A DNA stretch of 64,000 nucleotides from Phlebotomus papatasi (Eukaryota; Arthropoda; Insecta; Diptera; Psychodidae), in assembly GCF_024763615.1 (NCBI RefSeq), contig NC_077223.1, forward strand, positions 80,476,627 through 80,540,626, read 5' to 3'. Made by a program: the position numbers and the translations under genes. The notes beneath the pieces were generated by a model. It saw nothing but the letters and a program-made list of their open reading frames with translations, was not told the DNA's origin and ran no database searches. Every line of letters starts with the position of its first letter. Position 1 is the first letter of the stretch. Positions 31,985 to 43,244 of this stretch are shown here, piece by piece.

Positions 31985-33462
31985 TACTTCTCAATGGACA
32001 GCTCAAGTTGTTGATACCATACTAGAGCCACCTAGTATGAACGAGGTCGAAAGAGCAATCCGTCGGCTTAAACACAACAGAGCGCCAGGAGTAGACGGAA
32101 TTGCAGCAGAGCTGTACCAACATGGAGGCGCCCAACTACACCGAGTTGTTCATCAACTAGTGCTCCGTGTATGAAACGAAGAGATAATGCCAGACGAATG
32201 GAAAATTGGCATTATCTGTCCTATACATAAGAAAGGAGATATCACAAACTGTAGCCACTATAGAGATATTGCGTTTGTTGCGTGTGCAACATTTTCTCGG
32301 AGTGTATTGGAGGTGATTTTATGACGAGGCGACGGGATCGCCTAAAGCGTGAAGAGATGGAGGGAATTGGAACAGAGTTGGGAAGAAAACTCGCTCAGCT
32401 CGCTCTCTTCTACCATGGACCGTTGAGGAGGAAACATCGCCTCCTAATTCCTCTACCAACAGCCACCTCCAGTGCCACTGCCACGAGCCACCAAAAATTC
32501 TCAGCTCAGGGCGAGCTGTCTGGTCACCTTCACTGAGCCTCCAAAGTCCCCTCCAATTCCCATGCAACCCAACCACCGATGGAGTGTCTTTACCGGAGGG
32601 CACAGGGGAGCGTGAGACGTAGTCCCTGCCCCCATCGGAAGGACCGTGGAAGGAAGGAAGGAAGAGCTGGGATAGGAGGGAAGAGTTAAGAAGGACAGAA
32701 CGATCTTGGAGGATGTATTAGAAGTTTGAGGAAATAAAATGATTACGTATCACGTTGTTGAGTACCGCCTATAAGATATTCTCCTCTATTCTGCTTGGTC
32801 GAATAGCCCCATTCGCTCAGACCATTATTGGACCATACCAATGTGGTTGCACTCCAGGCAAATCAACAACAGACCAGATCTTTTCCCTTCGGCTGTCTAT
32901 GGAGAAGATGAGAGAGCATGGCCAAGCACTTCACCATCTCTTCATCGATTTCAAAGCAGCCTACGATAACATAGTCAGGGTAAAACTGTACGAAGCCATG
33001 GAAGAATTCGGCATCCCGATCAAACTGATTAGACTGGCTGGGATGACCATGACCGATGTGAGGAGCAAAGTAAAGGCCAACGGATCACTGTCACGAGAGT
33101 TTTGCGTAAACAACGGACTCAGACAGGGGGATGGACTATTGTGCGTCCTCTTTAACCTGCCACTGGAGAAAGCGATCCGTGACTCCGGGGTGAGCATGAG
33201 GGGGGTCATATTCAATAAGTCCACGCAGCTCCTAGCCTATGCTGACAATATTGATATCATGAGACGCAATCCCAGAGCTGTACAAGAGGCCTTCATCCAG
33301 ATTGAACATGCGGCACGAAATCTGGGGCTACAGATAAATGAAGGCAAAACGAAGTACATGGTGGCCTCGTCAGCAGCAACTCCGGCAACATCTACGGAGA
33401 GCATCGGTCAAACAGGGTTCCCGATGGGGGACTACAACTTTGAAGTTGTCAACTCCTTCAGT
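31985..33462 (+). pseudogene. Non-LTR retrotransposon reverse transcriptase, broken by a solo LTR
   Basis: Endonuclease/reverse-transcriptase-type LINE ORF2 fragment. RAPGVDGIAAELY, MPDEWKIGIICPIHKKGD and HYRDIA precede the insertion at 32276-32752. LLSTAYKIFSSILLGR, GPYQCG, HHLFIDFKAAYD, LRQGDGL and YADN follow it. The catalytic YADD is YADN, there is an in-frame TGA at 32172-32174, and similarity stops near 33462. Removing the insertion and one target repeat restores the frame across ...IALLSTAYK, so it was coding when hit. Dead copy. Confidence 0.88.
32276..32752 (+). mobile_element. Solo LTR with 4-bp target-site duplication, copy 1
   Basis: 477 bp starting TGTTGCGTGTGCAACA and ending GATTACGTATCA (TG...CA). 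It is flanked exactly by CGTT at 32272-32275 and 32753-32756. An AATAAAA signal lies near the 3' end, preceded by a GGAAGGAAGGAAGG tract. The palindromic start and internal blocks (GACGAGGCGACG, CACAGGGGAG, GGAAGGAAGG) recur in the copy at 41016-41479. A gypsy- or BEL-like LTR is the best reading; no internal retroviral-type genes are present. Confidence 0.8.
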
Positions 33463-34125
33463 TTGTTATTTTTCAAAGTGAAGCAACAAGATTTTACAAG
33501 ATTTTTACAATCGATTTTCCAGAGTCTATTCGTCAGATTTTATAAAAATAAACATATTTCATCAAAAAATCAGTTCAGAAAATGAAAAAAAGATGATTTT
33601 TCACTGACCATATTTCATTTTTTAAGCTGCATTGATCACACAGCTTTTATATCAAGAAAATGTAGTAACATCAAAATTTTTTTTCTTGTTTTAGACATCA
33701 CAAAAAAAATTTAATTATTCCAAAGACGCATAAGAAATAAAAAGAAGTTTTTTTTTATTTTAATGTGTATTTGGTGATAAAGGATTAAGATTTGTTTACA
33801 AGTTATCTTATTCTTTATGTGACTGTGACAAAACACTGATGAATTACGCAGAAATTTATTTCGATGTTATAGTTTTTGTTTTTGAAATCTGTAAGAAAGG
33901 GTAACACCTTTTAATTTCCGGCTAAAACCAACCCTAGCGACGTCACTGCTATAGAATGCAACTGCATCGGGAATAGTTTGAAATTTGAAATGAAATTATG
34001 ACAAGATGAATTTCGAAGTAATTCTAGCTCAATAAAATCTTTTTCAACTACTTTATAGACATCGAAGGCCAAAAAAAGAGCTAGAAATGCTTCTAAATTC
34101 ATCTCATAACAACAAAAAGAAAGAT
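33463..34125. other. AT-rich intergenic, 3' flank of the Nmda1-like gene
   Basis: No gene. A minus-strand AATAAA at 33855-33860 is a candidate poly(A) signal for the gene starting at 40297. Confidence 0.45.
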
Positions 34126-37100
34126 TTAGTCGCGAGAAGCTCCAATTATGGCCAGAATGTACATGAAAATGTTAACGATATCCAAATAAAGATTGAGAGC
34201 TGCAAAAATATATTCCTCCGGACTGATGGAATACTTGTGCTTTCCACCCATCATCAATTGAGTGTCATAAATGAGATAGACACTGAAGATCAGAGCTCCA
34301 AGGGATGCATAAATCAACGTCATTGTCTTTCCCGGCACAAAAATGGCCACAATACCGAAAATCATGAGAATTATCACGGCCACAAACAACACTCCACCCA
34401 TCACCGTAAAATCCCAACGAGTCTGGAACGCAAAGAGTGTTAAACCGAGACAAACGGCCGCCGTTATGCCCACAGCAAGTAAAACCTAATACAGAAGAAA
34501 TTACCATTAAATATCCTATGCTACTAAGGAGAGAAATATAGAGACTTACCTCTTCGGAGCGGAAATTGCTAGCCATCACGCCCAACATGAAGGATTGAGC
34601 GAGTGTAAAGAGTCCCAAGAAGATGAAGTTCATCGGTGCCTTCCGACGAACATTGGTGCAACAAGCCATTGCGATTAAGGTAACGAAGAGCAGGATAAGA
34701 GCGATCCACCACATTTCCGGATGAGATCGCACCCATTTACCCGTAGGTTCATGGTACAGAAATAAGGCAATGAAGCCCAGGCTGATGGATAGTTGTCCCT
34801 TTAAGAAATTATTTAAATTTACAATCGAACTACAGCAAATAATCAATTTCTGAGATTGATGGAATACGATCTCGTCAGAATCAAGAATACGATACCCGTC
34901 GAAAATTGATTATTCGGAAACTTCCGTTCCGGCCCGCTGTCCGTTTTTACGTAGTACAAAGACTTCTGTTTAGAGAACCCTCCGATCCCCGTAACAAGAG
35001 TACAAAAGAAAAACCTTAAAATGGCCTTATTTCCAGCCCTTAATTTAAGAATTCAATTCAGGGCGTCCCGGTCAAAATCTCGAAAGCCAGAATCCCGAAA
35101 GCCAAAATTCCGAAAGTTAAAATCCCGAAAGCCAAAATCCCGAAAGCCAAAATCCCAAAAGCCGAAATCCAGAATGCCAAAATCCCGAAAACCAAATGCC
35201 GAAAGCCAAAATCCAGAAAGCCAAAATCCCGAAATCCAATGTCCAGAATGCCAAAATCCCGAAAGCCAAAATCCCGAAAGCCAAAATCCCTAAAGTCAAA
35301 ATTCATAAGGCCAAAATCCAGAATGCCAAAATCCTGAAAGCCAAAGTCCAGAATGCCAAAATCCCGAAAGCCAAAAATGGAATTTTGGTGTTCGGGATTT
35401 TGGCTGCCTCCGAATTCAGGATGTCGATTTAAGAAGGTTTCGGTAATTGTTACAGCTCTTCCAAACATACCAATTTCATACGACTACGGATAAATAGCGC
35501 TAAAATCGATGTTCGGCCAGGGTTCGCAGACTCATAGTGCATAATATTCAAGGTGATTGCCCTTATCGATCGCCCTTTGCTTTTTTCAAAAGACATCACT
35601 TTATTTAATTCTATTCTACCGTATATCTGTAGCTGCCATACGCAAGATCTTTCGCGAGCAATAGGGGAACTCTGTAGCAGTATGACAATGTTATATAACA
35701 AATTTATATTTTTTGCATGGTAAATTTGGAAAAACTAATCGTAAATCTGGCTTATATCCTTTACTAAATACAAGTTTTACAGAGCTCCCTTCAATGAGCC
35801 ATTCGATACTCACTGGGCTTTAATTTTGCGTATTCTCGCATTTTCCCCCGAAAATTTGTCATATGATATTGTCATGTTGTTATAGAATTCCCCAACAGAT
35901 CTCTGAATTCGATTTAGTTTTTAAGTTTGTTTATATTCAGTCCTTCTGCCACTAGTATTTTTCTCAATTTATCACAAGTATAAGAGTGATTATTGGAATG
36001 TGATTAAATAAATATTAATTATATTATTAATTATTTCTATAAACTTTTTTCTTTTCTCCTTATCTCTCTATTGCCACACCGAAACTGTGTTTTCTGGTTT
36101 ATTTCTTATACGACTATGCGATTTTTTCTACTTTCAAATTCGAATGATATGAATGTAGTCAAGGTAAATATTTCGTCCATAGACACCTGTGACAGAAAAA
36201 CGTGTCAACATAGAATTTTCGAAAGTATTTGTTGAAATATCCAATCCGGCTGTATCAATCTTAATTTTTTTTTTCAATACAGGGGCACTCGAAATTATGC
36301 ATATCGGAATTGTACATATGATGGGATTATGCAAATACACTCATGCATCCTTGTCTACCATTAGGAGCTCATTTTGTAAAAATGTTTTTGAAAGATCCCT
36401 AATGTATGCATTATTTTGAGGCGATAAATTCGAAATGCATAACTTCTGAGCAGTTGGCGCTGAAAATAGCTCAAAAAATTGGCGCCAACAATATTTTGCA
36501 TATTTTACAGCGTTTCCGTAACTTATTGAAAAGAAATTCTTCTGGGACTACAAAATTTCTGTACGCATAAAGCCGTTTCTCGCACTTTTTCTTGAACCCC
36601 AAAATATGCATAATCCAGGGACTCTCTGTATTAAAAAAAAGTTTACTTTGTCCGAAATCTGCATGATTAGGGGCCAAACGGTAGCAGATATCTTTTTTCG
36701 GTCTTTAACGCTAAACTCTCCCATATGTCAATTTTTTCCTCCCGAAGTTGTTTCTTCCTCCACTCCCTCTTTACTATCCAAAACCATGTTGGTTACAAAA
36801 CCAACCTCTAGAATTTTTTGGGTATTATTTAAATTTAAAGTATTTGGAAGAACATTTTATTATGATATTTTAATAAGCTTAAATCACTTCTTCTACTGAT
36901 TCTTAACATCAAATGTTAAAGTGTTCAAGTCTTTTAGAAATATTTCACCATCTAAAATTGCGCACTTCTGAAAATTCATAAACCATTTTAAATCCATAGT
37001 AAATCGGTGTGATCCAAAAACAGTGCGAAAGACAATTTGCAAAGAACTCTATCTTGTAATTTCGAGCATTCCGCAAATCTGGGAAGCTTTGCCATCTCTT

Positions 37101-40100
37101 TTTTGTTTTATGTAATATTGTGCAATAATAAATCAATATTTTACATATAAAAATAATGGCAAAGTTAATTAACTCTTGCTAGTCCGAACAGTCCGCGAAT
37201 TGCCCATTGCCATTGTTTTCAAATGCAGTTATCGATGTTTAAATTGTATAAATCTGCAGTCAGCGCGACTTTATCTTTCCACGAAAACTGACGCGATTGT
37301 GATAAGAATGTGAAAGAAATATACTACTCAACATTTGTTCCATTTCGCAATTTTTCTAGCATGGAAAAGAGATTTTACTACTCGAACTCCATGGAGAAGA
37401 GCAGTATAATCCCTCTACTTTTTCACCCCTCCCTCAGAATTTCCATCTTCCAGCCCCCTGAGAAATGTCGTCACACTGTTTCGATTTTTTTGGCGTCACG
37501 CTGTTTGTCCATCTGTCCGTCTTGCTGTCGCCAGCTCTAGACGCCAAACGGTTAGAGATACGGACTTGAGACCTAAGGGGAACCGCGAATTTACGCGAAT
37601 TTATGCGGGTCGCGAAATTTTTCGCGGATTTTCGCAGGTCGTTAAATTTTTCGCGGATTTTGCACTTCCTAAGCCTAAACGATAAGTGTAATGTCGAGTT
37701 GGAGAGCTTGATCTCTCATAGTTTCTGAGAAAATCGATTTTAAAGTTTTTTAGACAATTTTATGCATTTTTCTTCCAATTTTCCTTACTTTCAAGTGAAA
37801 TTTTGCATACGTCAAGCCTGAAAGAGGCTCTTGTGAGGCCTCTATCTCTCATAGTTTCCGAGATAATCGACTTTAAAGACTTTCAGACACTTTTATGCAT
37901 TTCTCATCCAATTTTCCTCATTAATAACGATATTTATCTAGAAATAGGAAAGAAATTAAGAGTATTTTCTGCGTTTTCCTCCTAAAAAGTTTGCGCGGGA
38001 CAACGAAAAATTTCCCACCATGAGATGGAGCTGTCAAACGAATGAAATGAAGAAGAAAAAGACAACATATTTTGCCATTCATTATACACTCGCAACATCT
38101 ACAATTACGGGGAAATTGCCTGTTTACATCTACCCCAAATGCTGTTTTCTGACAAATTTTTATTTCTTTTAAAATAATGAGAATCTCAATTTCTCTAGCA
38201 AATGCATTAATATAATCCTAAAGGATGTAGGAAAGAACTGGTATTGCTAGATTTCGATTATTTTACACAGTTTTTAATTTCCAGGTGAAGATCCAAATGA
38301 CCAAAATAATCGAAATATCAACATTTTCAAGAGAAATGATTTTTATTTTTAAAGTAATTACGATTTTATTGACCAATTCATCTGTGGACATACATTCCCA
38401 TGGTATATATGAATGCTTACGGGTTTTATCCTCTGGATTCTTAAAATTAATGGAAAAAATCACAGTGCTTACAACTGCCCCTGTTTACTACTGCCCCAGT
38501 TCCCCCTAAGCTGATCTAGGCTTATTACTGTTTTTTTTTAGTGATTACCCAGGCGGAAAATTGACCATGTGTGAAGATACCGTTGAATCATTCCTAATAA
38601 CGGTTTTTCAAGGTCGAAAGTTAATAAAGGTTCTAGAGAGCGCATTTATCAGGTAAATGGGGTAATTTTTGAACTCGTTGGAAAGGTCTTGGAATTTCCT
38701 ATAAAACTTAAACGGTTCCAATTGAATCTAAACCGGTAATGAACCGGTTCATAACCGATAACTAATTTTTATCCGAAAATCGATACTTTTAAAACAATTT
38801 TGGAGGATCTTTTGAATGATATATTAATCGGTTCAAATCGGTTGAGAACCGGTAAATGGTAAATAATGCGAAAATACTTTTGAGGGATAGCATCAAGTCA
38901 CGAGTTCGAGCACTTCGCTAAGCCAAGGACGTTTTGCCACGCCGTTTTTTCTTTTTTTTTAAATAACTTGACTTACCATCAATATTGAGTAGACCTTTCG
39001 GATAAATCCTTTGCGAATTGACTCATCTGTGAAGCCGAATCCTTTAACTTCGGGATCTTCTGGATCTTCAGTACTGCCATATCCTCCTGGATTCTGTGGT
39101 GGAACGTAGCCATAGGGAGCACCTTGTCCCGGAGGCATGGGATTGGCAAAGCCCTGCTGTGGCGGATATCCTCCAGCTGGAGGATATCCACCCGATGGTG
39201 GGTATCCGGGTTGAGCATATCCAGGCTGAGGGTAGCCAGAATTTGGAGGATAGCCAGGAGTGAAACCAGGCTGAGGTGGATATCCCGGCTGTGGAGGATA
39301 TCCCGGTTGTCCTCCATAGTACTGCTGATTGGGATCTAATAAAAAATCACAAATTTTTACATCACAAAATTCCAAAATAAATATTTATCTTATCACTTTG
39401 ACATTCTCAAATTTTTAGTGACATGTTTTTTTTTTGCTTGCCAATAAAGGTGGGAGAAAAAAATTGACAAAATTCATGCACCAACAATGTCTATTATGGT
39501 TTCAATAAAACTCATTCATTTGGGTCAAACCACTTTTAGAGATCTCTGTTAATTCAGCATGCAAGAATAAACAATTGGGGAAGAAATTATAAAATAAAAA
39601 AGAAAATTACTCAAACGACTGCCTTCTTCGGCCATTGCTACTCGCACAATCTCGCGCTGTTCACGACTAAAAACTTCCCCGACAGTGAAACTGATAAAGT
39701 GGCAGAAAAAGAGGGACAAAACACACAAATGATAGTGATAAAGTTCAAACAGATACTGACTCATGAATGAGGTAAAAGAAACATTTGTACAAATGGCTCT
39801 TCATCTTGCCTCTCGAATAAGTGACACTAAAAATTAATTAGTAGCATGCTAAAAAAAAGCAATAAAAAAACTCCACAAAATTGGGTTCAGTCTCTTTTAA
39901 TTTACTCCTAAGATGCCCCAATTGCAGTTAGTGATTCATTTGCAAATCGCTAATTAAAATGTAGTTAAGAATTTTTGTTTTGAAATCAAACGCTCAAACT
40001 GGGTGTGTGATATTTTTTTGTTGTGTTAATATCAAGGGGATATTTTGCATTCATGAGAAGGTAGAAAAAAAATCAATAAACCTTGGTAATAAGGTGGTGC

Positions 40101-40297
40101 ATTTTGCCAGGACATTGTTCTTCTCACACGCTCTTAAAAACCTTCTTATTAAATCTCAACTTTTTTTTCTCTCAAATTAGCTGACTCTGTTGATGACTTT
40201 TGAAATATCTTTCAATCAGTGCAGAAAATTGCAACTGCAAGTAGAGAAGATTTTTCCTTACATTAGAGATAGAGACCTTCAAACACTTACCGGTCAT
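34126..40297 (-). CDS. Nmda1: TMBIM-family protein, Nmda1/GRINA (lifeguard) type
   Basis: Seven-TM protein of Golgi/ER membranes thought to modulate Ca2+ homeostasis and cell death. Exons on the minus strand: 40297-40291 (MT plus one base), 39335-38977, 34798-34550 and 34485-34126; 975 nt, or 324 aa. The cytosolic N-terminus (residues 3-90) is a Pro/Gly/Tyr-rich array of PGYPPQ-like repeats, typical of GRINA/LFG1. VKGFGFTDESIRKGFIRKVY precedes TM1. TM helices follow through YLIYDTQLMMGG and the C-terminal ALNLYLDIVNIFMYIL. All junctions have GT-AG sites (ACCG|GTAAGT, ATG|GTAAGT, GAG|GTAAGT). The 4.2-kb third intron holds a 15-bp minisatellite and a MITE. The symbol is by family resemblance to the Drosophila gene. 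Confidence 0.9.
35073..35376. repeat. 15-bp minisatellite, unit AAAATCCCGAAAGCC
   Basis: About 20 tandem units with scattered substitutions (CCAGAATGCC variants). Because 15 is a multiple of three, both strands stay open (KSRKP-type and FGILA-type repeats). These are not genes. The right edge is followed by an inverted partial unit, GGAATTTTGGTGTTCGGGAT. Confidence 0.95.
36280..36628. mobile_element. pogo-like MITE with GAAATTATGCATA ends
   Basis: CAGGGGCACTCGAAATTATG at left and GCATAATCCAGGGACTCTCTG at right are imperfect inverted repeats with TA on both sides; 349 bp. Internal TTGGCGCTGAAAATAGCTC is shared with 51373-51430 (inverted) and 56355-56400. Confidence 0.7.
39611..39635 (-). other. 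Possible alternative first coding exon of the Nmda1-like gene
   Basis: ATG at 39635 followed by AEEGSRL and a donor TTTGA|GTAATT in phase 1, the phase the exon at 39335 accepts. It would give MAEEGSRLN in place of MTD. No promoter motif supports it, so it may be chance. Confidence 0.25.
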
Positions 40298-41015
40298 TGT
40301 AAATAAAGATTCTTCGGTAGTTCCGTACACTGAATCTGTTCAGGAAACAGCTGATTTTCTCTTTTAGAGGCTAAATAGTCCTCAATCTGGAATTTAGAAG
40401 AGAATTTTCTTTAGTAACATTCTCTAAAATTTTATTTCGAATATCTGTGAACTGAAATGGAATAGGGTAAATGTCCTAAGTCAAAACCATTTCCAGAAGC
40501 TTTAACTTTGACAAAAGATTCAACACATTAAGTTCATATTTTTTCTGAAGAGAATTACATAAATTTGCTCCTTGACTCTTCTAAAATGTTACTGTTTAGT
40601 GAAAATTCTTTTAATATAATTTGAAAACTTCTTAAATACAAGAAAAATACGCGAGCGTAAAATGCTTCTATTGGAAACAAATTAATCCAAATGGAGACAA
40701 GGAAAGTTTCTAATTGGAGACAAACAGTGTAAGTGAAACCGCGACAAAAGGCTTCCGAAATCTTGTTGAGTTCCTCTTGAGAACAAGATTTGTTCTTATT
40801 CCTGGTCTTTTCTCCTTTTTTATCTAAAACAATAAGAAAATCTCTCCAAAAAATCATATTGCCAGGGTTTCCTATTGAAGCACTTGCAGACACTTCAGAA
40901 AAACCCTTTTTGTTCACGAAATAGGTAATTATTTTATTTTAAAACTTCACGTACCGTTAACAATAAAGATTAGCATTTAATTTAACTAAAATTAGCCAGA
41001 AATATCACATAAATG
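40298..41015. other. Upstream flank of the Nmda1-like gene
   Basis: Probably contains its 5' UTR and promoter; I cannot place a TSS. No other gene is supported. Confidence 0.4.
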
Positions 41016-41479
41016 TATTGGGAAAAATCTTTTATTCCTCCCTTCTATTCCCTCCGTTCCTTCCTTCCTTCAGGTCCCACGTTCGGGGCAAGGACTATGT
41101 CCCACACTCCCCTGTGTTCTCCGGTGAGAACACTCCCACGGAGGTTGAGATGGGAATTTGGGAGAGGTGGATGTGGCAGAGGTTACTCCGGAAAGCTCAG
41201 CATTGGGCTTGGTGTTCTTGGGGGCTCCCGGTGGCTTCAATGGCTTCAATGCTTGGTGGTGATGGTGGTGTTGCTGCTGGGGATTGGGCTGGTGGAGATG
41301 GGCGAGGTGATTGATGTTGCCTCCTCGGCGGTCAGTGGTGAAAGAGGCCGATTGGCGCTCTTTTACTCATCAGCTGCTGCTGATTTTTCTACCTCCTCTC
41401 CTCGTCGCTAGCGCCCTCGTCGCCTCAGCAGGGCAACACACTCCACAGTTTTAAATTTAAATATGTTGCGCTCGCAACA
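41016..41479 (-). mobile_element. Solo LTR with 4-bp target-site duplication, copy 2
   Basis: Minus-strand orientation: starts TGTTGCGAGCGCAACAT, contains the CACAGGGGAGTGTGGGAC and GGAAGGAAGGAA blocks of copy 1 and AATAAAAG, and ends CCCAATA (terminal base changed from CA). AATG lies at 41012-41015 and 41480-41483. The two open frames inside it are LTR sequence, not genes. Confidence 0.75.
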
Positions 41480-41483
41480 AATG

Positions 41484-42027
41484 TTAAACGAAACGAATAA
41501 ACAACAGTCACCTCATTGTGTTTTTCATTGGAAAACATGGTCGATCGATGAAAAATTCAATGTTGAAAAGGTACACTTTTAATTTTTCTGAGATATTAAC
41601 AAGTTAAAATTTGTGAATATGAATGGATTTTTGCTTTATTTGGAGCAAAATTAACTAAATAATGAAACTATGGTATAGAAAATATATAAATATAATAATT
41701 TAGTACTGTATTTATCATGAAAACAATGACGTTTCCATTTGGAGTAGCGAAAAATGTCCATTTGGAGCAGGTTTTGAATTAGCTTAATTTACCCTATCCA
41801 CAATTACTTTTGTTTCGCAAATGTTCTATCGAAACCTATTGTAGTGAGCGAGACGAATTATCAGATTCCTCCCACTCACACTAAAATGTGTTATTGTTAA
41901 AAGAGAAAAGTACAATTCTCTGTTGCTCTGATAAGCTTCATTGATTATAGTCGAAAACCTGTGAGCCAAAGTGGGGAACCAATGCAAGAATTTTCAGTCA
42001 AATTTATAAATAAAGAATTATGACTAG
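41484..42027. other. AT-rich intergenic
   Basis: Nothing supported apart from a GGAAACAT/CCATTTGGAG(C/T)A-type repeat fragment around 41740-41775. Confidence 0.4.
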
Positions 42028-42158
42028 CGTACAATAACTTTGTTTTCTTTTTAATGTGCTGTGAGAGAGAGTGCGATGACTAGATCTAGATCTCTCTCAC
42101 TCCCATTGAAATGTCAAACAAAAGCATGTTTTGTTTACAAAACAAAAGTTATTGTACG
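42028..42158. mobile_element. Palindromic MITE, family 'ACAATAACTTTTG', copy 2
   Basis: GTACAATAACTTTG...CAAAAGTTATTGTAC, with GAGAGAGAGTG and CTCTCTCACTC arms around GACTAGATCTAGATC. Confidence 0.8.
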
Positions 42159-42165
42159 TTGGGCA

Positions 42166-42318
42166 TTACAGTAGAGGTAGACTCTCTCTCAAATGGGCAC
42201 TTGGGGCGAAATGTCATCCGGTTTATCGATAGATTTAGGCGTCAAAGCCTTTGTAAATTCCACAAAGCTCAATTATAAAGAATCACAATAAAATAGGAAG
42301 AACTACAGCGAATTTGAG
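42166..42318. mobile_element. pogo/Tigger-like MITE (CAGTAGACTCTC family), 3'-truncated copy
   Basis: Matches the first ~150 bp of 19082-19315 (GTCATCCGGTTTATCGATAG, GTCAAAGCCTTTGTAAATTC, GGAAGAACTACAGCGAATTT). It is then cut off where the next palindromic MITE begins, so that element probably inserted into or recombined with it. Confidence 0.75.
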
Positions 42319-42452
42319 CAACAATAACATTCGTTTTAGTAAACATGTTTTTGACATTTCTATGAGACTAAAAGAGATTTGAATCCAGTCATCTCACTCC
42401 CTCTAATATAAAGTTTCGGAAACATATTTACAAAACAAAAGTTATTGTGCGT
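42319..42452. mobile_element. Palindromic MITE, family 'ACAATAACTTTTG', copy 3
   Basis: ACAATAACATTCGTTTTAGT paired with ACAAAACAAAAGTTATTGTG. A further half-copy follows at 42468-42537. Confidence 0.75.
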
Positions 42453-42836
42453 TGGGTATTATGATCAATGCACAATAACTTTTGTTCTGTAAATATATTT
42501 TTGATTCTCTGTGAGGTCGAAAGAGATCTAAATCTTAACGGTATATTTTAAGACCCTATGATATTCAGGAGCTTCAGGAGACTATTTTTGTAAAGGATTC
42601 AAGTCGTCCCACGAATCCTTTTCATGGATTTGGAGGATATTTAGGGGTTCATGAAACAAATCTAAAAAATGAAGGGATAGGGATATGCTATGTTCCAGGA
42701 AAATTGTCCTTGAATCCTCCTCTACACATCCTTGAGTTATCCTTTGATACCAACATCCTAGGATGTACCGTTATTGATTATGAACAACTTTTTTTCAAAT
42801 ATTTTAAAAAATTTCTTAAAGATCTTTTTCTTACTG

Positions 42837-43244
42837 TGTTATCACACTTGCACATTAAAATTTTAATATGATTCACATTAATTGTCGCTGGTGAGAGTCT
42901 AAATGTGTAATTTGTGTGTTTGAATCATTTTATATTCAAAATTTGATCTATTTGTTGATAAAAAGGTAGACTTGACCCGCAAAATTTAATATAAATTTAT
43001 TTATAGCATTAATGCGAAAAATTAATGCAATTTTCTCTTTAATTTTTTAATGTGAAAAATATTTATGCTTTAGGTAAATTTAAACTTATTTTTGCAGGCC
43101 AAGTCCACTTCTTTATCAATAAATAGAAAAACCCCAAATATTAAGTGACTCAAAGACGCAAATAACATATTTGGACGCTCACAAGCGACAATTAATGTGA
43201 ATCACATTAAAATTTTAATGTGCAAGTGTGATAACGCCGTTAAG
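42837..43244. mobile_element. Element with ~190-bp inverted arms (GTTATCACACTTGCACATTA)
   Basis: The left arm, GTTATCACACTTGCACATTA through TTGTCGCTGGTGAG, is inverted at the right as CTCACAAGCGACAATTAATG through GTGCAAGTGTGATAAC. Weaker pairing continues inward. A relative may lie near 27105 (GTGCTATCACACT). Confidence 0.75.

Larger units (their letters stand above)
34799..38976 (-). other. 4.2-kb intron of the Nmda1-like gene
   Basis: Contains the 15-bp minisatellite (35073-35376), a pogo-like MITE (36280-36628) and a short TTTTTCGCGGATTTT tandem duplication around 37615-37665. No nested gene is supported. Confidence 0.8.

Noticed and set aside
32961..33224. Minus-strand 87-codon frame
   Set aside because: Antisense shadow of the reverse transcriptase remnant.
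35021..35468. Open frames rich in KSRKP (+) and FGILA (-)
   Set aside because: Pure consequence of a 15-bp tandem repeat lying in an intron.
41013..41411. Two overlapping + strand open frames of 98-132 codons
   Set aside because: They lie inside a solo LTR, on the strand opposite its transcription.
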